Assembly (NCBI GenBank): GCA_041907025.1
Contig: JAYRIB010000004.1
Location: 3,781-67,780 of the forward strand
DNA from: CAYPSN01 sp041907025
GTDB lineage: Bacteria; Patescibacteriota; Saccharimonadia; CAILAD01; JADZBC01
Direction: 5' to 3'
Length of the DNA: 64,000 nucleotides
Both the position numbers and the translations under genes were made by a program. Numbering within the stretch: the first letter of the stretch is position 1; every line of letters begins with the position of its first letter. A model generated the notes under the pieces. That model made no database searches. It saw only the letters and a list, made by a program, of their open reading frames with translations, and was not told the DNA's origin. Below are positions 25,896 to 33,734 of this stretch, in pieces.

Positions 25896-27008
25896 TTATG
25901 GGGTGGCGTACCAACGTGCGGCGGACTCTGGCGGAATGGTGTTGATCATGATGCCTGTTGCAACTTCGAGTCCGCCGAGGGGGCTGACAACGTCGCGACC
26001 GTAGACGCGTAAGACCCAGCTTTGGTTCTTGCTGACGCCTTCTTCGATGAAGAAGTTGTAGTTTATAGCTGAGGAGTTCAGCTTTCGTAGTAATATTAGC
26101 AACGATTTAGCAATCTCGGCAATTTCCTTAGGCGTAGCTTCGGAAAAACTTTGCATATGGCGCTTTGGTATTAACCAAGCCTCGAGCGGCCAGCCCGATG
26201 CGTAGGGTGCAAATGCTAGGACCGATGCGTTGTCGGCAATGATGCGCTGCTGCTGTTTAGTCTCGTAGGCGATAATGTCTTGGTATGGGTTGGATTTCTT
26301 GCGGGTAACATAGTCATCAACCACCTTGGCTCTAGCTGCAAAGCGGGGCGGGATAATCGGCAAGGCAAATATTTGTGTATGCGCGTGGGCGAGCGAAGCA
26401 CCCGCATGGTGGCCATCGTTCTTAAAGACCTGTACGTATTTGATGTGTTCTAGCCCGCTCAGAGCGTGCAAACGCTGTTGATAGACTCTGAGGACGTCTT
26501 GCATTGATTCGGGGCTCAGACGGCCTGGAGGCGTGTTGCTGAGCGGTGTGTCCACTACGAGTTCTTGGCTACCGTATGATTTGGGTGTGGTCAGCGAAAT
26601 GGCCGGGAACTTGTTGGCTACCACGCGGACAGGCCAGCCGCCAAGGGGAGATTGGAGGCTGTCGATGAGCTCTTGGTCGTCCAGGTGTGGGCTGGAGGCA
26701 GTTTCGATTAGCGGATGGTCATTACCGCGGAAGTCAAACGGCCGGTTATGTCGCTTTGGTGCAATAATGGCGTATTCATCGTAGATGTAGTCTCGACGGA
26801 TTTCTGCTTCGGCCGAAGAATCACCGAAGTTCAGGGTGGAGGCTGATGGTTTCTCTACTGGTTGGCCTGGGGAGGTGCTGACGTGATTGCCTGCGAGCTC
26901 GGCATGGGGCTGCGTGGCTGCATCTATCTCACCCACGGTTGCTGGGTTAGCAAGATTGGTTTTATGAAATGAATGCGCTTGTTTGCTCTGCACTGTTCCG
27001 CCCGACAT
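25896..27008 (-). CDS. Galactose-1-phosphate uridylyltransferase-like protein
   Basis: 370 residues, HIT-superfamily GalT fold. After a ~75-residue low-complexity start comes EIRRDYIYDEYAIIAPKRHNRPFDF (the GalT opening), then GHHAGASLAHAHTQIFALP with the catalytic HxH, and later PLEAWLIPKRHMQSF. The zinc-binding CPFC segment normally following the opening is missing. GalT moves UMP between glucose-1-P and galactose-1-P; related enzymes use other sugars or cleave dinucleotides. The neighbours are glycosyltransferases, so sugar-nucleotide supply is a reasonable role. Confidence 0.75.
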   Translation of the reverse strand: MSGGTVQSKQAHSFHKTNLANPATVGEIDAATQPHAELAGNHVSTSPGQPVEKPSASTLNFGDSSAEAEIRRDYIYDEYAIIAPKRHNRPFDFRGNDHPLIETASSPHLDDQELIDSLQSPLGGWPVRVVANKFPAISLTTPKSYGSQELVVDTPLSNTPPGRLSPESMQDVLRVYQQRLHALSGLEHIKYVQVFKNDGHHAGASLAHAHTQIFALPIIPPRFAARAKVVDDYVTRKKSNPYQDIIAYETKQQQRIIADNASVLAFAPYASGWPLEAWLIPKRHMQSFSEATPKEIAEIAKSLLILLRKLNSSAINYNFFIEEGVSKNQSWVLRVYGRDVVSPLGGLEVATGIMINTIPPESAARWYATP

Positions 27009-27057
27009 AGTTATTAATCCCTATAATAGCAGTATTACGCTTATGGCAAAAGTAGGA

Positions 27058-28314
27058 CTAGCTATGGCGACGGTGCTTGGCAGCTTGATGGTAGAGTTCA
27101 ATGAGGTGCTTGGCTTGGTTCTCGGCTGAGTAACTGTGGGCGAGCTTGTGGCTTTCGGCCCCGAACTTCTTTTGTAAGTCTGGGCGCTCGATCAATCGAA
27201 TACACTTGGCAGCAAAGTCCTTAGGGTTATTCTTGGCATGAAAGCCGTTTTTGTTGTTCTTGGTGAGCTCGGAGATTTTGTCATCAACAAAGATAACTGG
27301 TTTGCTTTGAGCGCAAGCCTCGTTGATGACCAGGCCCTGTGTGTCGGTAATAGAAGGGAATACAAAGCTGGTACAGCTTTGTAATGCACCCATAACCTCG
27401 GCGCGATTCAGAGTGCCAGCAAATAACACTGCCTGGTCAACATTGAGCGACTCGGCGATGTCGGTGAGGCGCTCAGTTTCTTCCTCGCCCGGGCCTGCTA
27501 AGACGAGCTTGGTCGCAGGCTCTTTGCTAAGAATATGAGGCAGGGCGCGCACAAGCAGCTCAAGGTTCTTTTCTTCACCGATTCGCCCCAGATAGAGTAG
27601 GATCGGGCTGGCAGGGTCAAGTCCAAACCGATCGTGGATGTTGTAGGTGGTGGTTAGCTCGGTTTCGCTCCAATCAATGCCCGTTGGCAAAATGGCGAGT
27701 GGGGCTGGTGTGTGGTATCGCTTGAGGAGGCGTTCGATTTTGCGCGATGGGGTGATGACGAGGTCGAAGTTTTGGTGAAAGGCATTGAGCGTCTCGCGGA
27801 TCAGCTTGCTGCTCCAGCTGGCGTCGCTGGTATCATTGCGCATGCCAGCTATACGGTCCCGCAAGCCGACGGGAGCATTAAGGATAAGAGGGCCGAATAC
27901 GGCACCAATTACGAAGCCGCCCAATATACGCTTGTACACTTTGGCGTATTGTTCGATGTCGGTGTGGTAGGTAGTTACGAGTGGGATGTTGTCGGCAATG
28001 CCTATGCGCGCGCCCATGAAGCCGATGGGGGTGGGGGTGTGAACGTGAATAATATCGAGGTTGAGTGAGCGTATGAGTCGAGCATTGGCAGGCGTCCAGG
28101 GCATGGTGTCGCGGTGCGAGGGGTGGAAGATGCTGCGGACTGAGCGAAAGCGAATGATGTTGGCTGGTTCGTGAGCAATCTTCTTAGCTGGAGCAGGGCA
28201 AAAGATGAATACTTCGTGGCCAAGCTTCTCAAGTTCGCGGGCAAAGATGTCGACCGAAACCCCCACCCCGTCCACAAGCGGGTAGTAGCGGTCAGTAAAG
28301 AAGCCAATTCTCAT
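27058..28314 (-). CDS. Family 4 glycosyltransferase (glycolipid type)
   Basis: 418 residues. The opening RIGFFTDRYYPLVDGVGVSVD and HVHTPTPIGFMG are typical of the GT4 branch containing diacylglycerol glucosyltransferases. The C-terminal half has LLYLGRIGEEKNLELLVRALP and SITDTQGLVINEACAQSKPVIF (the EX7E-type region, with T in place of the first E). Its start overlaps the end of the next GT4 gene by 4 bp. Likely makes a membrane glycolipid or cell-surface glycan; the donor is unknown. Confidence 0.88.
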   Translation of the reverse strand: MRIGFFTDRYYPLVDGVGVSVDIFARELEKLGHEVFIFCPAPAKKIAHEPANIIRFRSVRSIFHPSHRDTMPWTPANARLIRSLNLDIIHVHTPTPIGFMGARIGIADNIPLVTTYHTDIEQYAKVYKRILGGFVIGAVFGPLILNAPVGLRDRIAGMRNDTSDASWSSKLIRETLNAFHQNFDLVITPSRKIERLLKRYHTPAPLAILPTGIDWSETELTTTYNIHDRFGLDPASPILLYLGRIGEEKNLELLVRALPHILSKEPATKLVLAGPGEEETERLTDIAESLNVDQAVLFAGTLNRAEVMGALQSCTSFVFPSITDTQGLVINEACAQSKPVIFVDDKISELTKNNKNGFHAKNNPKDFAAKCIRLIERPDLQKKFGAESHKLAHSYSAENQAKHLIELYHQAAKHRRHS

Positions 28315-29486
28315 CTCTGTACCTGTTGGTAGATGGCTTCATAGTTATCAAACATGACGTCGGTAGAGTGGTGGGCTTTGACAATTTCAAGGCTTTGCTT
28401 GCCGAATGCTGTTCTTTTTACATCATCACGCAACAGATCAACCACGCGCTTGGCGAGCTCTTGGTAGCTGTTCTCGCGGAAAAGATAGCCATTTTCGCCA
28501 TCGTGCACCAACTCTTTGAGAGCAGCAACATCGACCGAGACCACTGGCTTGGCCGTAGCCATGGCTTCTAGGGTAACAATGCTTTGCAGCTCGGCCGGTG
28601 AGCTGATGACGAACATGTCGCAGAGGTTATAGAACAGCGGCTTGTCGGCCTCATCGATATAGCCGGTGAACGTTACATTGGCGCTGACGTGGAGGCTGCT
28701 GGCTAATTGTTTGAGGTTGTCCATTTCCTTGCCAAAACCGACAATGAGCAAGTGGCACTTAATGTTGCGCAGGATCTCCGGCATGGCACGCAAGATAATG
28801 TCGAGGCGCTTTTCGCCGTCGACGCGGCCCAGATAGAGCAAGATGGGTAGGTCTGGTAGTTTGTACTTGTGCTTGAGCTCCTTGGCGTCGAGCCCGGCCT
28901 TGAAGACAGCCATGTCGATGCCGTTACTGATAGGCTTGAGTGGCTTTGTCACGCCGAACTTCTTGAGGAAGTCAGTAGCAGTTGGGGTGGGTGAGGTCAC
29001 GAAGTCGCAGCGGTTATGGAACCAGACCAAGTAGCGCCAGACCAGCTTATAGAGCACGTTGTATAAGAATTTAGTCCACTTCAGGTTTAGCAGGATGTTT
29101 TCAGGCATGAGGTGGTTGGTGGCCACAATTGGGATACCATGTTTGCGAGCGTAACGTTGGGCGGTGAGGCCAAGCAGACTGGGGTTGTGAATGTGAATGA
29201 CATCTGGCTTGGTGGCCTGGAAGATCTTTTTAGTGTGCAGGCTTGGCCAAAAGCTGACCTTGTATTTGCGGTTAAACAGCAAAGTGATCGCTCGCTCGCG
29301 GTAGATGGTAGTATCGCCATCGACCTCTTGGTAGTTACTAAAGTCCTTAGCTGGCGCCCAGATCGACACCTTGTGACCCTTGGCGGCCATACCCAGGGCC
29401 AGGCGTCGCTCAAACAATGCACCGCCATCAGCGTTGGGCCAATACGATTCAGTTACGAGCAGGATGTTCATAGAATTCATTATCAT
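28311..29486 (-). CDS. Family 4 glycosyltransferase
   Basis: 391 residues, GT-B fold: ILLVTESYWPNADGGALFERRLA at the start, DVIHIHNPSLLGLTAQ, then LLYLGRVDGEKRLDIILRAMP and SSPAELQSIVTLEAMATAKPVVSVD containing EX7E. First gene of a two-gene minus-strand unit with the GT4 at 27058. Start candidates are ATGs at 29486, 29480 and 29471, none with a clear Shine-Dalgarno sequence. The tmRNA gene is divergently transcribed ~100 bp away. Confidence 0.88.
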   Translation of the reverse strand: MIMNSMNILLVTESYWPNADGGALFERRLALGMAAKGHKVSIWAPAKDFSNYQEVDGDTTIYRERAITLLFNRKYKVSFWPSLHTKKIFQATKPDVIHIHNPSLLGLTAQRYARKHGIPIVATNHLMPENILLNLKWTKFLYNVLYKLVWRYLVWFHNRCDFVTSPTPTATDFLKKFGVTKPLKPISNGIDMAVFKAGLDAKELKHKYKLPDLPILLYLGRVDGEKRLDIILRAMPEILRNIKCHLLIVGFGKEMDNLKQLASSLHVSANVTFTGYIDEADKPLFYNLCDMFVISSPAELQSIVTLEAMATAKPVVSVDVAALKELVHDGENGYLFRENSYQELAKRVVDLLRDDVKRTAFGKQSLEIVKAHHSTDVMFDNYEAIYQQVQR

Positions 29487-29589
29487 TGTTTTTTTGCCCT
29501 TTGCCTAGTCCTAGAAGTCTCTTTTTGCCGGAAATACAGTCAACTAGGCTGGTAAAAAGCGTAAGAATAGTGTATAGTAGGTGGTCTTG

Positions 29590-29976
29590 GGGCTGACCAG
29601 CTTCGACGTTGGATTCTTGACATATAACTGCAAGCCGCCTGATCGACGTTACAGATCAATCACAATAAGTGCAAACACTTTTGTTAGCAAAGTAAAAGCT
29701 GCTTTTAGCATGCCAAGCTTTGCGCCAGCTTACGCCTAAAAACGTTCGCCGCCTATTGCGCCTGACATCAGATGAAGCGCAGGGCGTCACAGTATCTGGT
29801 TGCTTAGCTATCGTTCTATCCGGTAGCTCCTAAGACGCAGAATAGAGGAGTGATGAGTATGTTTGGCTCGCTTTAAGTGCCTGTACCTCCCAAAACAACC
29901 ACCAAGCAAGCTAAGCTTGTAGTACGTTATAGAGACAGACTAGCGGACCAGGGTGCGATTCCCTGCAGCTCCACCA
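29590..29976 (+). ncRNA. ssrA: tmRNA
   Basis: Rescues stalled ribosomes together with SmpB (gene at 37158). The ends pair as GGGGCTG/CAGCTCC with encoded CCA, and the tRNA-like T arm (gcgattccctgca) is clear. The tag frame runs 29671-29739: it begins GCA AAC ACT, encodes 22 residues and ends ...FSMPSFAPAYA before TAA. tatagt at 29573-29578 is the -10 box. A terminator follows at 29996. Confidence 0.97.
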
Positions 29977-29995
29977 AAGCTCTTATGCTTAGAAG

Positions 29996-30019
29996 ACCAG
30001 GTTAAATGCCTGGTTTTTT
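29996..30019 (+). terminator. tmRNA terminator
   Basis: accagg (29996-30001), loop ttaaatg, cctggt (30009-30014) and tttttt. Confidence 0.85.
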
Positions 30020-30309
30020 GTATTATAAACAGAGAGAGGGTAGATGCACTTGCTGCTATTCTCGCCATACTATAAGGACAACGACAGGAAGCACCTTGCC
30101 AGAAGGGGGCATGATGGTTACAGGAGGAAAACTCTATTCATTTGGTATGACGTCATGCTACAATCGTGCCATCAGTTAAGTATTGTACTGCTGAAGATCC
30201 TTATACCCTTTGAGAGCGGCGTCTTGTGTTTATTTCGCCCATAAGACGCCGCTCTCAACAAAAGTTGAGCTACCTCATCGGTAGTTTCTACGGCAAAGGA
30301 GCTATTTCC
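30020..30309 (+). promoter_or_regulatory. Leader of the dioxygenase gene with a long perfect hairpin
   Basis: No gene is supported in this 290-bp gap. It contains a tacaat box near 30159 beside the palindrome tgacgtca. It also contains a perfect 15-bp inverted repeat, tgagagcggcgtctt (30211-30225) with aagacgccgctctca (30243-30257), around a 17-nt loop. There is no U-run after it, so it is not a plain terminator; attenuation, mRNA stabilisation or protein binding are options. aaggag before the ATG at 30310 is a strong ribosome binding site. Confidence 0.5.
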
Positions 30310-30849
30310 ATGCAAGGTGATTCGCAAACCGAGGTCGTAGCAATCGACCTCAGCAAGCCGTGGCAGGTCGTCGAGATGACGGCCGAAGAGTTCCTGCTTC
30401 GTATGGCAGCGATCGGTCCGTACAAGGACATCAACCTGGTCGGCTCGTTTGCCGATCCTGATGACCAGGCAGCCCGCACCGCTCACCGCGACAAGGACCT
30501 GCCCTGGCATCGCGACGGCATCGAGAGCCAGGCCATCAAGGACATGCAGGGCGGCAGGTACATCACGGCGCCGAACGTGGACGTGGTTGGGATGTACTGC
30601 CTCCGCGACAACCGAGAGCCCGGGTCGGACGTCCGCACACCGTGCTACACGGTGCTCGCGGAAGCCGCGCCCGATGCTGACCCGTACGACGACTCCCAGT
30701 TCGCGATCGTGGCCGAGGTTGATCTGCGACCGGGTCAGGCACTCATCTGGGACAACCGTCTCTGGCATCGACGCCATGGGCCGGTCGGCAGTCGGGTGAA
30801 CATCCGCTTCTGGTCGACCTGCCCTGCGCTGTACGAGGTCCGGCCATGA
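30310..30849 (+). CDS. Small Fe(II)/2-oxoglutarate dioxygenase-like protein, G+C-rich
   Basis: 179 residues. Iron ligands are predicted as His67 and Asp69 (LPWHRDG) and His153 in LIWDNRLWHRRHGPVG; the latter segment resembles the DNRxxxHxR block of TauD/clavaminate-type oxygenases, with a following Arg for 2-oxoglutarate. The substrate is unknown. The ATG at 30310 follows aaggag by 8 nt. Codon use is strongly G+C-rich at third positions, unlike flanking genes, which suggests acquisition from an actinobacterium-like genome. The stop overlaps the next ATG (atga), so the pair is cotranscribed. Confidence 0.65.
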   Translation: MQGDSQTEVVAIDLSKPWQVVEMTAEEFLLRMAAIGPYKDINLVGSFADPDDQAARTAHRDKDLPWHRDGIESQAIKDMQGGRYITAPNVDVVGMYCLRDNREPGSDVRTPCYTVLAEAAPDADPYDDSQFAIVAEVDLRPGQALIWDNRLWHRRHGPVGSRVNIRFWSTCPALYEVRP

Positions 30850-31376
30850 TCTTGCCGGAAGGAGCGGCGGTCGTAGGATGTCGACGCTGTGGTGTCGACA
30901 TCTTCCAGGAGGAAGGTGGGAAGTGGGCAACAGTTGCCTACCCCATTGCCGACCCTTATGACTGTGAGGGGGGCGCACATGCTCCTGCGGGCAGCCTCTT
31001 CGAGCTCGGCCCGTTCGCTCTTCCTGATGGGCGTGTGACGGGCTTCAAGATCGAGTGCGATCTCGTGGAGCTGGAATCGTGGGCGGCTCTCGCCCGGGTT
31101 GCGGCTGAGCTCCTGGATCCGTTCGGTGCCGTCGAGGGCGTACCCCGAGGCGGGGTGGCGTTCGCGGAGGCGCTTGAGCCGTACATCGATCCTTCGAGCA
31201 AGACGCTCCTGATCGCCGATGACGTGTGGGTCAGCGGCACTTCGATGGAGCGCCACCGAGCTGGCCGAGACGCCTTTGGCGTTGTGGCCTTCGCTCGGAA
31301 CCCCGTGGCGCAGTGGGTCAAGTCGATCCTCTCCCTCAACCCCGAGGCTGAGGCAGCCACATACCGGCTTCAATAG
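30846..31376 (+). CDS. Phosphoribosyltransferase-like protein, G+C-rich
   Basis: 176 residues. GVPRGGVAFAEAL (98-110) and LLIADDVWVSGTSME (121-135) are the substrate and PRPP-binding loops of a type I phosphoribosyltransferase. The N-terminal ~70 residues are an unrelated extension containing CRRC and a later Cys. It is translationally coupled to the dioxygenase gene and shares its G+C-rich codon use. The two could act on the same base or nucleoside, but this is inference. No PRPP-linked pathway gene is adjacent. Confidence 0.65.
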   Translation: MILPEGAAVVGCRRCGVDIFQEEGGKWATVAYPIADPYDCEGGAHAPAGSLFELGPFALPDGRVTGFKIECDLVELESWAALARVAAELLDPFGAVEGVPRGGVAFAEALEPYIDPSSKTLLIADDVWVSGTSMERHRAGRDAFGVVAFARNPVAQWVKSILSLNPEAEAATYRLQ

Positions 31377-31731
31377 CTCAACAACGTTAACCATCGTCGG
31401 CATATGTTGTATGGGTTACCGCGATACACAGTCTGGGTTCGTGCGACCACAATCGCACTGACCTGCCAGTCCGCATGGACCGTCTACTGGAGCGTCATTC
31501 CAGGGCTCGATTGAAGGATCGAGCCACTACCCAAGTGCATAATCCAGTGATTATGAGTTTAGGTGGTATAGTGCTAATCCCTCACGTTACTCAACCCAGC
31601 TGTGTACCTAGAGTAGGGGGTAGCTAGAATCTCCCTCCATCGACCTGATTCAGCCATTAGTTCGTGCCACAAAAAACGTACCCGCTCCACCAAAAGGGAT
31701 TTTCGTGACTCACAAAGATCTTTGTTTGCTG
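31377..31731 (+). other. Gene-free end of the G+C-rich segment
   Basis: No convincing coding frame. It contains the hairpin ggctcgat/atcgagcc (31503-31524) without a U-run. The composition falls toward the local average across the gap. Near its right end lies a short copy of the tmRNA 3' end (31684-31694). Confidence 0.4.
31684..31694 (+). repeat. Short copy of the tmRNA 3' end
   Basis: gctccaccaaa matches the last bases of tmRNA plus the first following bases (29968-29978). At 11 bp it could be chance, but it sits where the G+C-rich segment ends, as an att remnant would. Confidence 0.4.
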
Positions 31732-32289
31732 TTAGCCCGAGGGAGTAGTGATTCTGGCCTGTATTGTCTTGTCTACGAAGTGCAAAGTCTTGGCCTTGTT
31801 ATGTTCAAGAGTGGCCGCCCACTTGATTGCTTCAAGCTTGTTAATCTCCGAGCGTTCGGCATCTGACAGGCAGTTATGTGCTACGGCAAAGCCAATGTGG
31901 TAATTATCTCCATATACCTCACGGAATAAGTATTCAGCTCTTTGGGCGTGAAACTGGCTTGTGACTACAACAATGCTTTCCCAGCAGTTGGCTTCAACAA
32001 TCTTTTTGGTGTAGATTGCGTTCTCGTAGGTACTTTTAGATTTATTCTCAATCAGGATCTTTGCGGGAGGAAAGCCCTGTAATACTGCGTAATCTGCCAT
32101 CGCTTGGGCCTCTGACTTTTTAGGAGTGTATGAGTGGATGTGTGCAACATTACCAGACATTACTAGTTGTTTAGCCCCCACCTCCTTATAAAGCTGAATT
32201 CCTGTGCGAACTCGACTAGCCCCTTCTTCTGGAAGAGTACCGTCTGGTCTGACATCAAAGCCAAGAATGATCACTGCGTCATACGTCAT
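31732..32289 (-). CDS. YdcF/SanA-like DUF218 protein
   Basis: 185 residues with the DUF218 pattern: DAVIILGFDVRPDGTLPEEGASRVRTGIQLYK, then LVMSGNVAHIHSYTPKKSEAQAMADYA, described here as the first and second blocks, and ILIENKSKSTYENAIYTKKI with SIVVVTSQFHAQRAEYLF. Some members are linked to envelope integrity or bind S-adenosylmethionine. No membrane segment is present here. Base composition is ordinary for the window, unlike the genes on either side. Confidence 0.85.
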   Translation of the reverse strand: MTYDAVIILGFDVRPDGTLPEEGASRVRTGIQLYKEVGAKQLVMSGNVAHIHSYTPKKSEAQAMADYAVLQGFPPAKILIENKSKSTYENAIYTKKIVEANCWESIVVVTSQFHAQRAEYLFREVYGDNYHIGFAVAHNCLSDAERSEINKLEAIKWAATLEHNKAKTLHFVDKTIQARITTPSG

Positions 32290-32441
32290 ATGATTAGTAT
32301 AACTTATGCAGACATAATAATAGTCATGCTTGGGTGGAATCTTGAGATATACCTACAATCTGTTATTATAGGCTCTGAACCTTTACTCAACCAATTCCAA
32401 CCTGCTGGCTCCCGCCGGCCCAATCGCCCAGGGGGCAAGAT

Positions 32442-33494
32442 ATGGCAGTTTCAACTCGTCAGCACAAGTCTGGCGCAGAGCAACGCAAGTACGTGCTGCA
32501 AAAGCCGTACACCATCAAGGGTCGCGATGAGAGGCCAGATAGGGTGGTCGGCTCCGTTGTGACGGACTCTGACTTCAGCAAGGGCGACATCGTGCCCTGG
32601 CTGCTCACGGCAGAGGAAGACAGGAAGCGTGTGCACGGACTACGTCGGTCCACCGGACAGGCGAGCTGGTGGGAATACCCCATCTTCCGCGGACTCATCA
32701 CCCTGATCGGTCGCGTGTTGATCAAGCGCGTCTTCGTCGATCAGCACAAGATCCCCGGCGGCTTGGGCTTCTATCCGAAGTTCTACCGTCGTGGCCGGCT
32801 TTCATCCAAGGCTGGTCGCTGCGAGTTCACCTTCATTGCGGCGCCTACTCACGCCGATGAGCGGGACATCCTGATCACAGGGTCGTTGGCTCGGCCCTTG
32901 GTCTGGACCTGCAAGCCATGGTTTTGCTCTGGCCCCATGTGGTTGGCTTTGCTCAACCACTACAACGGTGCCTTGCCTATCTTTCGGCCTCAGATCGACG
33001 GTATTTACCATCCCAAGAAGAACACACTGGCAATGATCCATCATCACCAGATGCGCTCGCATAGGGGTTCGGAAGCTCTCGACATCGTCACGGCACGTCT
33101 CTTGGAGGGTAACTCCGCTGAGTTCTTCATCGAAGGGACCAGGCTTGGGGCTAGTGAGGTCTCATCTGGCTTCTTTGGTGCAATCAGGGTCTCTCGAAGG
33201 ACAGGTGTTCCGATTCTTCCAATCGCCATCGTCGGCGTGTCGGAAGGTGATCCGGTGGTTCGCCCGGGATTGTTGCCCTGGCGCCGGGTGGTCCTTGCGG
33301 TTGTTTGCAAGCCAATCTACCCGGTTGGATTCGTGGGTACTGACGAGGAATGCGAGCAAGCCATGATGGCTGCTTGGACCGGCGCCGTCAACGAAGGGCG
33401 TGCCAGGGGTCGAGAGTTGGTTTTGCAGCACGGCCGCCATAGGGGCGTTGTGCCGCCCAAGCGGACCAAGCCCGCTGAATCGGCTGAGGGGTAG
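32442..33494 (+). CDS. PlsC-like acyltransferase, G+C-rich
   Basis: 350 residues. The acyltransferase signature is readable: HADERD (H-x4-D catalytic motif) near residue 146, a LPIFRP block, then FIEGTRLGASEVSSGFFGAIRVSRRTGVPILPIAIVGVSEG matching EGTR...G...PxxPV. Its family adds acyl chains to lysophosphatidate or related acceptors at the membrane. The N-terminal ~80 residues and the basic C-terminal tail are not recognised. Codon use is G+C-rich like 30310-31376, suggesting acquisition. Two hairpins, the second a terminator, follow the stop. Confidence 0.75.
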   Translation: MAVSTRQHKSGAEQRKYVLQKPYTIKGRDERPDRVVGSVVTDSDFSKGDIVPWLLTAEEDRKRVHGLRRSTGQASWWEYPIFRGLITLIGRVLIKRVFVDQHKIPGGLGFYPKFYRRGRLSSKAGRCEFTFIAAPTHADERDILITGSLARPLVWTCKPWFCSGPMWLALLNHYNGALPIFRPQIDGIYHPKKNTLAMIHHHQMRSHRGSEALDIVTARLLEGNSAEFFIEGTRLGASEVSSGFFGAIRVSRRTGVPILPIAIVGVSEGDPVVRPGLLPWRRVVLAVVCKPIYPVGFVGTDEECEQAMMAAWTGAVNEGRARGRELVLQHGRHRGVVPPKRTKPAESAEG

Positions 33495-33504
33495 TAGTAA
33501 AGAG

Positions 33505-33569
33505 GTGGTGTGATGGGTGGATTGGGCCCATCACACCACATGGCCTAGCACTATGCTAGGCCTCTTTTA
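33505..33569 (+). terminator. Tandem hairpins ending the acyltransferase gene
   Basis: A perfect 13-bp stem (gtggtgtgatggg 33505-33517 with cccatcacaccac 33527-33539) is followed by ggcctagc/gctaggcc (33542-33549, 33555-33562) and tctttt. Confidence 0.8.
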
Positions 33570-33734
33570 TTAGTGTTATTTCCCGACGCCGTTCGCACGG
33601 GTTAAGCATCTAGAGTAGAGGCGTAGTTGATCGTATAGAGGTTGAGTACACCCCTACTAAAGACTCGGATTGCCTTCGGCCTCCTTGAAGTAGTATCATA
33701 TACGTAAGAGGAATGAAACAATGGGCGGTACAGT

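Noticed and set aside
30044..30244. 66-codon frame after tmRNA
   Set aside because: No ribosome binding site, no motif, and it runs through the long hairpin.
30172..30978. Minus-strand frame of 268 codons opposite the dioxygenase gene
   Set aside because: A high-G+C shadow frame with no motif; the plus-strand frame has enzyme motifs and a ribosome binding site.
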